From the NCBI GenBank assembly GCA_954871525.1, contig OX940862.1, positions 41,718,232 through 41,782,231 of the forward strand: a stretch of 64,000 nt of DNA. The letters run 5' to 3'. The translations under genes were made by a program, and so were the position numbers. The notes below the pieces were generated by a model. It ran no database searches. It saw only the letters and a list, made by a program, of their open reading frames with translations, and was not told the origin of the DNA. Shown here one piece after another: positions 36,855 to 46,838 of this stretch (positions within the stretch are counted from its first letter, which is position 1; the number at the start of each line of letters is the position of its first letter). Source of the stretch: Parietaria judaica. Its lineage: Eukaryota > Streptophyta > Magnoliopsida > Rosales > Urticaceae.

Positions 36855-36911
36855 TAAATAAAACGAAAAAATGAGATGCATTTTGTTGGGCAGCTCTGAA
36901 GGAAAGCAAAA

Positions 36912-37823
36912 ATGGCGACACTTGCTCTGAACTCTCTCTCTTTGGGCACGCTTAAAAGCCGTCCCTGCTCTCCAGCGGCATTCCCGGGTTCGTCTTGGAA
37001 AACGGCGTCGGTCATATCGAGGTTGAAATCGGAGTCCGCGTTGGTGGTCTCGGCGGGGGAGAAGGAGAATGGATCGGAGTTCATGGACGAGAAGGGAATG
37101 GTGGAGGACATGGATGGCTACCTCAACTATCTCAACCTCGAATACGACTCCGTTTGGGACACCAAACCCTCCTGGTAATCTCTCTCTCATCTTTCCCTGA
37201 ATTCAGATCGACAATGAGTGAATCGCTTGCTTGTTAGGTGTCAGCCATGGACGATTACGCTGACCGGAGCATCGGCCGTAAGCTTGAGCTGGCTGCTTCT
37301 GCAATCAGCGTTGGTCACGGCCATCGTTACGCTTCTCGTATTTGCGTGGTGGTTTTTGTTCCTCTACTCTTATCCGAAGGTCTCTTTCTTTTTCTGCTCC
37401 AACTTTTTTTTATAAACTAGTTCATTCTTCTTTATTTCTTAAATTTTGGGATATAAGTGTTTGAAAAATACCAGTACAATTCTCTCAGTTTATACATGTA
37501 CAAAAAAACCCCGAAAATAGCTACATGTGTATAATGTGAGAGAAAATTGTTAATATTTTGTCCGGCTAAACAAAGAATGAGTTTAACGTTGATACTCAAA
37601 CACTTTGATATTTATGCCGCGAATAAGTAATGCAATTTAGTTATGTAACGATAAAAGTCCCAGTAAATTCGAGAAAAAATACTAAAATTAAAGTAGTCTT
37701 AAATGAAGCATTGATATATTTTAGTTGTGTTGTGAATAGGCATATAAAGAGATGATAGCTGAACGGAGAAGCAAGGTGACGAGTGGCGTTGAAGACACGT
37801 TTGGACTCAACAAGAGCTTGTGA
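36912..37823 (+). CDS. Small plastid-targeted membrane protein (cyanobacterial-type, DUF6737-like)
   Basis: Three exons, 36912-37174, 37238-37379 and 37740-37823, give 489 nt and 162 aa in one clean frame; both introns (63 and 360 bp) have GT-AG ends. The N-terminus (MATLALNSLSLGTLKSRPCSP) is Ser/Ala-rich like a chloroplast transit peptide. The core WDTKPSWCQPWTI followed by one or two hydrophobic segments (about residues 95-130, ending WWFLFLYSYP) is the signature of a small cyanobacterial and plastid protein family that I associate with DUF6737. The short basic C-terminus (AYKEMIAERRSKV...) is encoded by exon 3. The family's function is not established. The start codon has a good context (GCAAAAATGGCG). 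The upstream MITE ends 57 bp before the ATG. The gene is tail-to-tail with PRP18. Confidence 0.85.
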
Positions 37824-38319
37824 ACTCTACTTGTAATGCTTTCAATTTTGATTTCATGCCATGATTTTTCACACACAAAGTACAAGATCACAGCACCCGT
37901 ATAGATATTGATAAACGTAATCACGGTCTCTAATTCGCGAGCCAAACCCAAAAACTATCTCAATGATAGGAACCCGGTAGTGAAGACGAATAAAAACGAG
38001 CACAAGGCTACCATTAATCACAAATGTGGTGGTTACCGGATCTTTTCTTTTTCGTGCAACGATTTCAAGAGCACGGCGTCTTAGGCAACCCAGGAAAAAA
38101 AAACATCTGAACGACCAACAGGCCTACAATTAAAACTGAATGACTGATCATTTACAGCGCTAACATTTCAGTTTTTTTTGCCGCAAGACATACATTCTTT
38201 CGATATAATTTATGGTTTATCAAACTGACTCACAAACTTTACGGCAAGTCTCTCGCACTTGAGGAAAGAAATATACCATTTCGAGAATTCAAACAGATCA
38301 TTTACTACAGAGACAGCCC
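37824..38319. other. Intergenic between convergent genes
   Basis: About 500 bp holding the 3' UTRs of the plastid-protein gene and PRP18. No additional feature. Confidence 0.6.
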
Positions 38320-39615
38320 TTAGCTTTCTTTCGGGGCCGGCATTATCCGAAGCCTGTCTTCCCCGGCTTGAGCATTACTATTACTATTACCACCAGAGAA
38401 AACCCGTTCTTCGGCCAGCAGAGAGTGCAAGTCGCTGCCATTTGCCAGGCTGTTAAACTCGACCGCTTTCGACGGCATCGTGGGGTACCGCCGCTGGCAA
38501 AACGTCATCAGCCGCTTCACGGACTGAAGGTATTTACGGGTTGTCTCGTCGTTCATGATGTGGGCGACACTGTTGGTGTAGATCTTCTCGCGAGCCGAAC
38601 GCTCGTGGATGCCAACCATGGTGACTCCGATGGGCCACGGCGCATTTCCGATGGCCATCTTGATGTACTGATCCATTGCTGCTCTGTAGTCTCGCTCCAA
38701 GCAGCAGTTCACCACCACCATCAACGCTTGCCGGATATCATCAGGAAGAACCTACACAGAGAAGATAATTTATTTCGTTGTTAATAGATGTTCAATTCTT
38801 GTACAAGTTCCAAGTTAACATCAGTTAACATTTACACATTAGTCTTTTATTCTAGTTACATCAGTTTCTAACGTAGGCTCCATATATCGTTTATTTACCT
38901 TATTAACTATAAACGGGTCTTATTTTCCAATAAAGATTATGCTCGAGCCAAAATATTCTCTTAGTGTTAGATAGCTACTTGACTTGTGAGAAACTGAGAT
39001 TCGGGAGTGAAACATGATGTATGTTTCCGTGCTTCGGTATATTTTCCATTAGGCCAAGCAACTACAGGCCGCGCCATCGGGAATGAGGATCGAAAATCGG
39101 AATACACAGTCCATTATTCAGCCATTCAAGTTCAAGTGTTCAGAAAAGTCGTTAACATAAGCCCGGTTGTAACTGAATGACCTGTACATATATGGGTCTT
39201 CATGTTAACGAAGATTATCATTCAATCATTATCTTAATCTATCATAAGTGAGGGGATAAGTGCTTCGTGTGTTTCTCGTTTTCTCTACCACAGTTCCCGC
39301 TACGGGATCACGATCTCACGTTGTATCACAGTGCTTTTGGTACGAGATCACGATCTCGGGTAGCATCACACGACGTCCAATAAGGAGATCACGATCTCAA
39401 GTGATCTATGGTCGTATCACTCGACTTTGCTACGAGGTCACAATCTCGCGAGATCTGGTCCTATCTCACTGCATCCTCTATGAGATCACGATCTCGGGTC
39501 GTAACACGCGGCTTACGCTACAAGATCGAGATCCTGAGCCGTATCATACACCTACCAATCCTAAGTCATTTGAAAACTATCTACAATTTCAGTTTATACA
39601 GACCGGAACAGAAGC

Positions 39616-39652
<37 letters not shown>

Positions 39653-40505
39653 GTGTGATCGATAAAGGTACCTTCTTCCTGGTGAACTTGAAGAGCGGGT
39701 GCAAATATCTGGCACATTGCTTGAAGGTGGCGACCATGGCCTTCCCTTTCGCGGTCCGCCGCCCGGCCTCGGCCATTTCGCTGAGCTCCTGCTTCCACTC
39801 GTTCAGCAGCCTCTTGAAGAACACGAGAATCTTATCCTCGTCACAGAGCTCGTCAAAATCGGCCCTCATCTTCTTCAAGTCGCCCTCGGCGTCAACGCTG
39901 CTCAATCCCTCATCGCTCAGATCGTCCTCCGACCCGCCTTCTCTGTCCTCCGTTGCTGCGCCGTCAGCCTCCGTCTTCTGCCGCTTCCTGTCGCCCATCA
40001 TCCCCGACTTCTGCCGCTTCTTCAGCTCCGCAATGTCCCGCAGGAAGTCGTTCGTCTGGCCCTCGGTCATGTCGCTGTCGACCTCGAACAGCCCGGCCTT
40101 GATCACGTACTTCAGCCGCTCCTGCCGAGCCGTGTCGTCCTCGCCGAAGAGCGTGATCGGCTGCTTCAGGAGCCTCAGGCGGCGAATTACCTCCGCCTTC
40201 GAGAGTACTAGGTTCTCGATGTCGGTTAGGGATTTCGACGCCGTCGCTGAGGACGAGATCGCCGTCGCGGCGGAGGAAGATGAGGCAGCGGCCGTTGAGG
40301 ACGAAGTTGCGGGATTCGACGCGGATCCATCGGGGGTTTGGGAAGATTGGCGCTTGGATTTGGCTTCTAGCTCGCGCTTCTCTTCCTCGCGGAGCTTCTG
40401 GAGGCGCTTCTGCTCGATCTCGGAGCGCTTGAAGAAGCGTTTGCCTCCGGTTTGTTCATTGAGGCTCTGGCGCTTCTTCAGCAGCTCTTGCTTGAGGAGG
40501 TCCAT
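38320..40505 (-). CDS. PRP18: Pre-mRNA-splicing factor 18
   Basis: Exon 1 is 40505-39672 (278 codons) and exon 2 is 38751-38320, separated by a 920-bp GT-AG intron; the protein is 421 aa, the usual size for plant PRP18. The start is the ATG at 40505 (MDLLKQELLKKRQ); the frame extends further upstream but without family similarity. A Prp4/SFM-like motif lies near residues 125-160 (SKAEVIRRLRLLKQPITLFGEDD). The C-terminal Prp18 domain holds ILVFFKRLLNEWKQEL, TFKQCARYLHPLFKF and, in exon 2, DYRAAMDQYIKMAIGNAPWPIGVTMVGIHERSAREKI. PRP18 is a U5 snRNP-associated factor acting in the second splicing step in the nucleus. No lesion is visible and it appears functional. Confidence 0.97.
39296..39560. 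repeat. Palindrome-cored repeats in the PRP18 intron
   Basis: The near-palindrome GAGATCACGATCTC recurs with small changes at about 39304, 39343, 39384, 39435, 39483 and 39530, spaced about 40-50 bp. Linkers such as 'gta.catcaca' are also partly repeated. Confidence 0.75.
39621..39648. repeat. (TA)n microsatellite in the PRP18 intron
   Basis: A pure AT run of 28 bp, followed by TTGTGTGTG. Confidence 0.9.
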
Positions 40506-41498
40506 CAATGGCGGTCTTCTAGGGTTAGTGAGTGTTCCTTTCTGCGGTTTTGATTTGGGGAAGAGCTTCTTTGTTATTATTAATGTTATCGCGGGGTATA
40601 ACTTATATTTCTTGAAGCTCAAGGGTTATTTTTAACAAACGGAAATTGCTTCTACACCCATTGAAAGAATTGGCTAAAAGATCTCGTTAGAGATGTCGTT
40701 TCGCTGGATACCCTCGTTATAACTTTTTGTTTTTTTTATAAATAAATACAAATTGCGAGTTATGTTTCTTTATTTTTTGCTCTAATAAATACGAATTGCG
40801 AGTTACCATTTATTTTTTACCCAGTATTTTGCAAAATTACTAACTTGCCCTTAAGGTTGTTGAGCGGTTTATTTATTACATTTTCATTTAGTTTTTTTTT
40901 TTCAAACATATTTATCATTTTTTCTTCTCCGTGATTACTTCACTTTGACGCTTTCTATTCCCAAGATCCTCTCTTCAGACTCCAAATGTTTTCTCTTCAC
41001 CATCGTACTCCTCTTTCTTCTGTCTTGTTCATTCTGGTTCGAGAACGACTTCGAGAAACTAGGCTTTCTTCTCTTTGCTTTCCCGGCGAAGGACGATCCT
41101 TTCAGCAACGAGTTTCTCCGATCATCGTCTTCATCCTCCCCAAAGCCACACAAATGGAGGTAAATGTTTATTGTTTGTGAAACCCATGGCTTGTTTCGAC
41201 TATTTTGACTCGTAATGATGTTAGGGTTTATTTTTTTACGTGCAATATACTATACAGTGTGGTATACGAAGAAGGACGAGTGTAGGAGTTGTTCTGTACC
41301 TATGAAAGCAATACCACTATCTATTTACGCCCCGTTCACATAATACCGCTAGCATTTCGCCGTTGGTCCGAATATACTGCATTGCCGCTATATTTTTTAG
41401 AATTACCGGTAGCTGTCTATTTGCACCCCGTTGTATATTATCGAAGGGGTGTACCGTTATCCCTATATACATTTTTACTGCTATGTGTAATATGAACA
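40506..41498. other. PRP18 upstream region grading into a MULE-like remnant
   Basis: It includes the PRP18 promoter (40506-40900, no clear TATA). From about 41270 to 41470 there is sequence with repeated 'taccgctat' and 'gccgctat' words that also occur at 42960-43500. A 72-codon frame at 41153-40935 minus is Lys/Arg-rich and unidentified. Confidence 0.4.
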
Positions 41499-42666
41499 AT
41501 GTGGTTCGTGATCGTGCAGCGACGGGGGAGCCCGCAACCAGCTTCACCGCCACCGCTGCCGGGGTTTGAAGAGGAGAATGACGACGAGATGGAAGTAGTG
41601 GATAGTGACGTGGAGATGCCAATGGAGATTGACAACGGCGGTGAGGATGGAGGTGAGGCAGATGGAGAGTCTGAAGGTGAAGATGGCGTGTTTGATGGTG
41701 AGTCAGATGATGAGCCTGTAGGTGAAGATGTTGCGCCTGGAGGTGAAGATGTTGAACGAGATGGTGAGCCTGGGGGTGAGGATGTTGAGCCTGGCGCTGA
41801 GGCTAGCGATGACTCAGACTCAGATGGAGATAAAGCTTGTTACCCGGATCTATTGCCACCCAGCACCGAAGTACCTCGAACGCCTGTTCACCCGGTGTTT
41901 GGATCTAGAAGCTTCCACGCCCGTCATATGTGGTATCAGAAAATACGACCGGGCCCTTTTTCAAACTCTAGTCGACCGTGATGGGTGGCTGGACGATGGG
42001 GTAATAATTCTTCGATGGCAATATTTTTATATTTTTTTTTATAATTTGTTGTTACCAATTCAATGATATTAAATGCAGTTCATCGAGGAGATCACTTACG
42101 GGCTCCGTAAGCGACTTGCTACTTTTCCCGGGAGTATTCACAATTCTGATGCAATCGTTGTTGTCGATAGTTCCTTCATGACCCAAGTGACTATCATTTC
42201 TATGAAGATCCATGGCGGTTCACTGGAAGAATCGAATTTTCGGTCTATAGATTGAGTATCAGGAGACCAACCAAGGTTTTACGGCCATGCGTGGAAAAAC
42301 GTGGACAAGTTATACTTCCCGATCTATTTTGACAGTCAATGGATAGCCTGTAGAACCGATTTTGAAACAACGTGGTTTAACCTATTTGTTCCAAAGTCAA
42401 ACTACGGTAGTGAAGATATGAAGTCAATGATATTGCAGGTTCTAGAGGATTACTTCCCTTGGATTTTGGAAGCGTCAAACTTGACTGTATTACCCTCCCG
42501 TGCATATCTCAAGAACCGGCGTTGCACATGGAGGCGCACCTCAGGGCCAGATTGGAACTGGCCTGTCGACTCTGGAATATTTGCTATGAAGTTCATAGAA
42601 CTAGACATGACTGGATGCTACCCTTTCACGATGGTTGACCGTTTAGTACCTTCAGCCCGGTCCTGA
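41499..42666 (+). pseudogene. Ulp1-like (C48 family) MULE-associated gene, degenerate
   Basis: Part 1 (41499-41981) is a very acidic protein with GEDVEPGGED-type repeats. The frame then shifts to one reading ALFQTLVDRDGWLDDG up to a donor at 42001. The intron 42001-42078 is followed by FIEEITYGLRKRL and DAIVVVDSSFMT. An in-frame TGA (42253-42255) precedes KNVDKLYFPIYFDSQWIACRTDFE and, near the end, NWPVDSGIFAMKFIE. The last block aligns with the Ulp1-type catalytic 'DCG' segment but has Ser for the catalytic Cys. The upstream 'HW' motif is QW, so His is also missing. Ulp1-like genes inside MULEs are known as Kaonashi-type elements. The frameshift and stop indicate a dead gene. Confidence 0.6.
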
Positions 42667-43543
42667 TACGCGATGGAAATCTGGACGAATTGGTCGTTCC
42701 AACTTTAGAATTAACTCTATATAAGCTCTGTAATATTTTGACTACGTTTTGTTACCTATTTTGTTTGGACCGTTGGACCAGTATGTGGTGACTATGCTTA
42801 TTACTTTGGACGAGTATGTTCTCTATTCACCTTGTTTAATTACGATGTACGAGTATGTTTATGTTTTTTTATTCACTTGTTTTGCCAATCTATATAACAT
42901 ATTTATCATGCCCAAGAGCTATCGCTAGGTTCATTCTCAGATACTATAACCTCTAGTAAAATGATACAGCCTTGTTAATACCTCTATTACCCAGTGTGCG
43001 TCTACCGCTATACATTCAAGATAATATAGCTTTTTACTAACTTTAACAAAAAGTTAGTCAATCCCCAAGGGTTATCGCTAGGTTCATTCTCATATACTAT
43101 CTGCTCCAGTAAATTGATGCATCCTTGCTGATACCTCTATTACCAAGTGTGTTTCTACCGCTATAAATTCAAGATAATATAGTTTTTCATTAGCTTTAAC
43201 AAAAAATTAGTCAATCCCAAAGGACATAATTGCTAGGTTCATTCTCAGATACTATCTCCTCTAGTAAAATGATACAGCCTTGGTTATACCACTATTACCA
43301 AGTTAAGTATACCTCTATACATTCAAGATAATATACTTAAATTTAAACCGTCAAGCAATAAACAGGAACTTCATATAACTGTTTTTTAACAACCGTTGTA
43401 CTACCGTTAACAAAAACTATATTATACCGCTATTTCAAAGCGTGACACATACGACATAATTAGGTTACCGCTATACAAATTTGTTGCGCTAATAAGCTAG
43501 AAACCTTATAAACGCTATACATAACTAATATGCACGACAATAA
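42667..43543. repeat. Three-copy tandem repeat, period about 154 bp
   Basis: The motif (t)atcgctaggttcattctca starts at about 42921, 43074 and 43229. Each copy continues with 'tactat..cctc.agtaaaatgat.cagcct' and 'acattcaagataatat'. The flanks contain more 'taccgctat' words. It is probably subterminal or internal repeat DNA of the MULE remnant. Confidence 0.75.
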
Positions 43544-44269
43544 TCAAAATACAGAGACTAAGCTCTCCTCGTAATCATGGGCGGGCTCAACGTACATGTC
43601 ATTCTCTGTGCCCCATACATTTCTCCACCAGTACTCCATCGCCGGCCGTTCTACCGTCGGCAGCACGGGTTGAGTTTCGTCGAGATGAAGCACCTTGTCC
43701 CGCCAGTCGCGAAAGGGAACCACCAACTTATTGGAACCACCTACTTACAATAAACGCAGAAAACATGTGTCAAATTATACAATTCATAAGCATTATAATT
43801 ATTTTCATTATAATTACGCTTATTTTCAATATTCTAATACGATCCCTGCTTGTTTTTTTTTTCATTTTTTGTAGATTATTGTGGATATTTCTTCAGGATT
43901 AAAGGATGCAATGAATACCGCTATACGTTTTTGCAGAATGCTTCCTTCTGAAACCATTCAAGATAAGTTTGGAACTCCGGAACTTCCCATGGTCCAAATT
44001 TCTATAGCTCTATCAATACAAATTACCTTACCTCTATATAACTATTATCATACCGCTGTTCTAGGAATCCTCAGTTCTTAAAAAAAAAAAGGGGGAAGAT
44101 GAGGTTCACATATTTTTGTAGATCAACAAAATAACTTAATGCATAGTCATGGTTCATACACACAAAGAGGGAGTTCACACAGTACACGTTGAAGCATTTT
44201 ATACTTCCTTCCGTTATCCCCAAATGATAGGAATCTTCTTGTCCTCTTTCGTCCTTTTTTTGCAGGGTT
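43544..44269. other. No confident gene; short frames only
   Basis: A 60-codon frame at 43726-43544 minus (FRDWRDKVLHLDETQPVLP...) has an ordinary protein-like composition but no recognisable domain. It may be another exon of the MULE gene. The rest shows nothing. Confidence 0.3.
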
Positions 44270-44959
44270 CTACAGCCGGCGATCTAATCTTCCCAAAGAC
44301 TTGACGGACGTGAGAAGGTACTTCCCAATCCTCCGTAGCGGGATAGGTTTTACGGCAATAGAATGTGCTTTAGACAAGTTGTCCAAACTCCAGAATTTCC
44401 CACAGAACTTCTCAGGATTTAACCCAGCAGCGGAGAGTACCAAGACGGCATGCGCACATGGGTATTCCGTAGTTTGCCAACGTAAGCACATGAACGTTCT
44501 TCTGCCGATCACCACAACCTCTTTGGGGTGGCTTACCAATTCTGTTCCACTCGTCGTCACTTCCCACTTGTCATCGTTTATGTTATCTGCCGTTATCGTC
44601 TTACATTTGACCTCGTTCTTTTTTATCTTTGCTCGAATCCACGGAGTGACTGGAGAGGACGAATTGATAATAAATTTAGTGCTCGCGTCATTGTATCTAC
44701 TTATATACTCAGATACTTTCCCAAGACATTCATTTAAAAGGGCAACAATAAGGTAACCTCTAGCTACTTTCAGCACAATATTGATGCATTCAGCGTTGTT
44801 TGAAGTAAGTATGTTATACCTTTTCCCCCTGAAGTACGCTCTTGCCCAATTCGATATTCTCCCAACTTGTTGAACGAGATATTGCGCAGCAAGTGGATAC
44901 TTAATCTCGAAGACATCCAATCTTTTCTCAAAGTCCTCCTCTTTATATGATCGTACCAT
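44270..44959 (-). pseudogene. MULE transposase C-terminal fragment with damaged SWIM finger
   Basis: 230 codons similar to the C-terminal half of MuDR/MURA-type transposases: QQVGRISNWARAYFRGKRYNILTSNNAECINIVLKVAR followed by a SWIM zinc-finger region FMCLRWQTTEYPCAHAV. The usual pattern begins C-x-C; here the first Cys is Phe, while the terminal C-x-H is kept. The DDE catalytic part that should lie upstream is missing. The fragment is cut off within 50 bp of a retrotransposon leader remnant. It is convergent with the Ulp1-like remnant, and both may derive from one element. Confidence 0.8.
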
Positions 44960-44999
44960 ATCTCAATAATGGTACATTAGCCCCTTTTTAAATTTCAAG

Positions 45000-45530
45000 T
45001 TGTCTTCGTCTGGATCGGGATCCGCTGATACGCCGATGGTTTCTTCATCGGCATTTGGATCCCTTGATACGCCGGCGGGTTGGGCTGCGCCATGCAACCC
45101 TGCCAATTTTCCTGGTCCGACATTTCGGGTCGGGAAATTATCTAACTTTAAATTAATATTAAAATATCTAGAAATTCAATTTCAGTTTTAATTATTCATT
45201 TATTCATCAAATAATTCGTTCTTTAAAACCGTTAAATTAAATTACGTAATTATTTATCCTTGAACCATGGCTCTGATACCAATTGTTGGAAATCGGGGAA
45301 TCAGTCCCAACTTCATTACCACGATAATAGCCTCCGAGGCGTCCCGGTAACATTTAAAAAATTATTTTAAAGCGGAAAACTTGTTACCAGGCCAAAGACA
45401 CGGATATCGGGTAATCACCATTTCGTTAAGACCCGATAAATATTTTGAATTTAATATTTCATAATCATTATTAATAATGTAGTCGAATAGGAAATAAATA
45501 AAAAGCAGTACATGGTTGCATTTATTTATT
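45000..45530 (-). mobile_element. Retrotransposon 5' end remnant: partial LTR, primer site, gag start
   Basis: Reading the minus strand: an LTR end (about 45530-45284, ending TTCCAACA) related to the solo LTR at 28356-31126, then a primer-binding site TGGTATCAGAGCCATGG (45281-45265), an AT-rich leader, and a short gag-like frame starting MSDQENWQG near 45145. Both ends are truncated. It shows that the solo-LTR family is a tRNA-Met-primed Copia-type element. Confidence 0.75.
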
Positions 45531-46829
45531 AGTTAAAAATTGATAACGAAATTAGCCCCTATTTTTTAGTATTTCAATTTTAATTTTGATTTTTTTTTAA
45601 ATCGTGATTAGCATTAAGATTTTGTTCACTTTCTAATCTATTTAATAAAATTTTAAATATGTCGTCTTAGACACTTATCACTTTAAAAATATTCAACAAT
45701 TTTATTTTCTCCTTCTTGATACTGATTGAAACTTTAACAACTAGTTTTTGAAATTATAAAGAGAAATAAAATAGTGAACATGTAAAACTTCAATGGTAAA
45801 AATAATTGAGTTTACTTAACCTTAGAGAGAGAGAAAACGACGAATATTTAAAATATAAATACCACGTAACATTAAAATGATATGACAATGTCATGTGACG
45901 GTCAACTAGCACTACACGACATTGACTAACGTCATCCAACAGAAATGAGACGAAAATCACAAAATGAAAGTGTCGCAATTTTAGTCTTGACTCTATTTTT
46001 TTCTTTTGATATTTAACGTTAAGAAATTGTGTTGAAGACAAGACCAAACGTCACGAGAGGTTTGTTTGAAGACCAACGACTTGAGCAATAACAGATTCGG
46101 TGAGAGTCGCATTATAGAAGGAAATTAGACGAAAGTCACAAAATGAAAGTGTCGATGTAACCTTTCTTTTATATATATATAAGAGGTCCGAGTTCAATTT
46201 TCCCCGTAAGCATACTATTTTTTTCTTAATTGTTTTGTATTTTCAAGTGGCGAATCTATATAAATTTCTAAAAGTTTTTTTTTTTAAAAAAAAAATCCTG
46301 TCACAATTAATATATATTTGAATAAATCTCACACATTTTATTGAAATCTCCATTAGTAAAACAGGGTATTCAATTATTCCATCAATTTAAAATCTTACAC
46401 ATCATTTTTAACTATTCCATATTCTAAGAGAAACTTCTTCAAAGCTTGTTATTCGAATATCAATTACAATACGACACTGAGTATTCAACAATTTTAAAAA
46501 AAATCATTCACTTAAAAAAAATTAAAAACTAAATATAAGATAATTATCTAAAACTTTGAAATATTATTTTAATAAAAAATTTAATTTGTGAACATTATTG
46601 TTACAATTACAAATTCTTTTCTATAATTCAAATTAAATAAGTAAAAAAATTAATTATTATAATTTGTAAGTGCAAACAAATACGCAATAATCATATTCTG
46701 TTATTTTCCGCCCCGCTCACGACATGTCCATATTATTTAGCACTTGTAATTCTCTTAAGCATTTAACGAAATCTTCTTTTTTTCTCTCAATATCTTCTTC
46801 TTTCTTTTCTCATTTTTATGTACAAAGAG
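45531..46829. other. AT-rich intergenic, no gene seen
   Basis: There are no credible coding regions. A segment of about 40 bp containing 'cacaaaatgaaagtgtcg' occurs twice (about 45958 and 46138). Remaining sequence is very AT-rich. Confidence 0.5.
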
Positions 46830-46838
46830 TTAAATATA

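Noticed and set aside
39649..40635. 328-codon plus-strand frame opposite PRP18 exon 1
   Set aside because: It is the Ser-rich shadow of the PRP18 coding strand. PRP18 has clear homology and splice sites on the minus strand.
45790..46047. 85-codon minus-strand frame with hydrophobic stretches
   Set aside because: AT-rich chance frame with no splice, start or similarity support.
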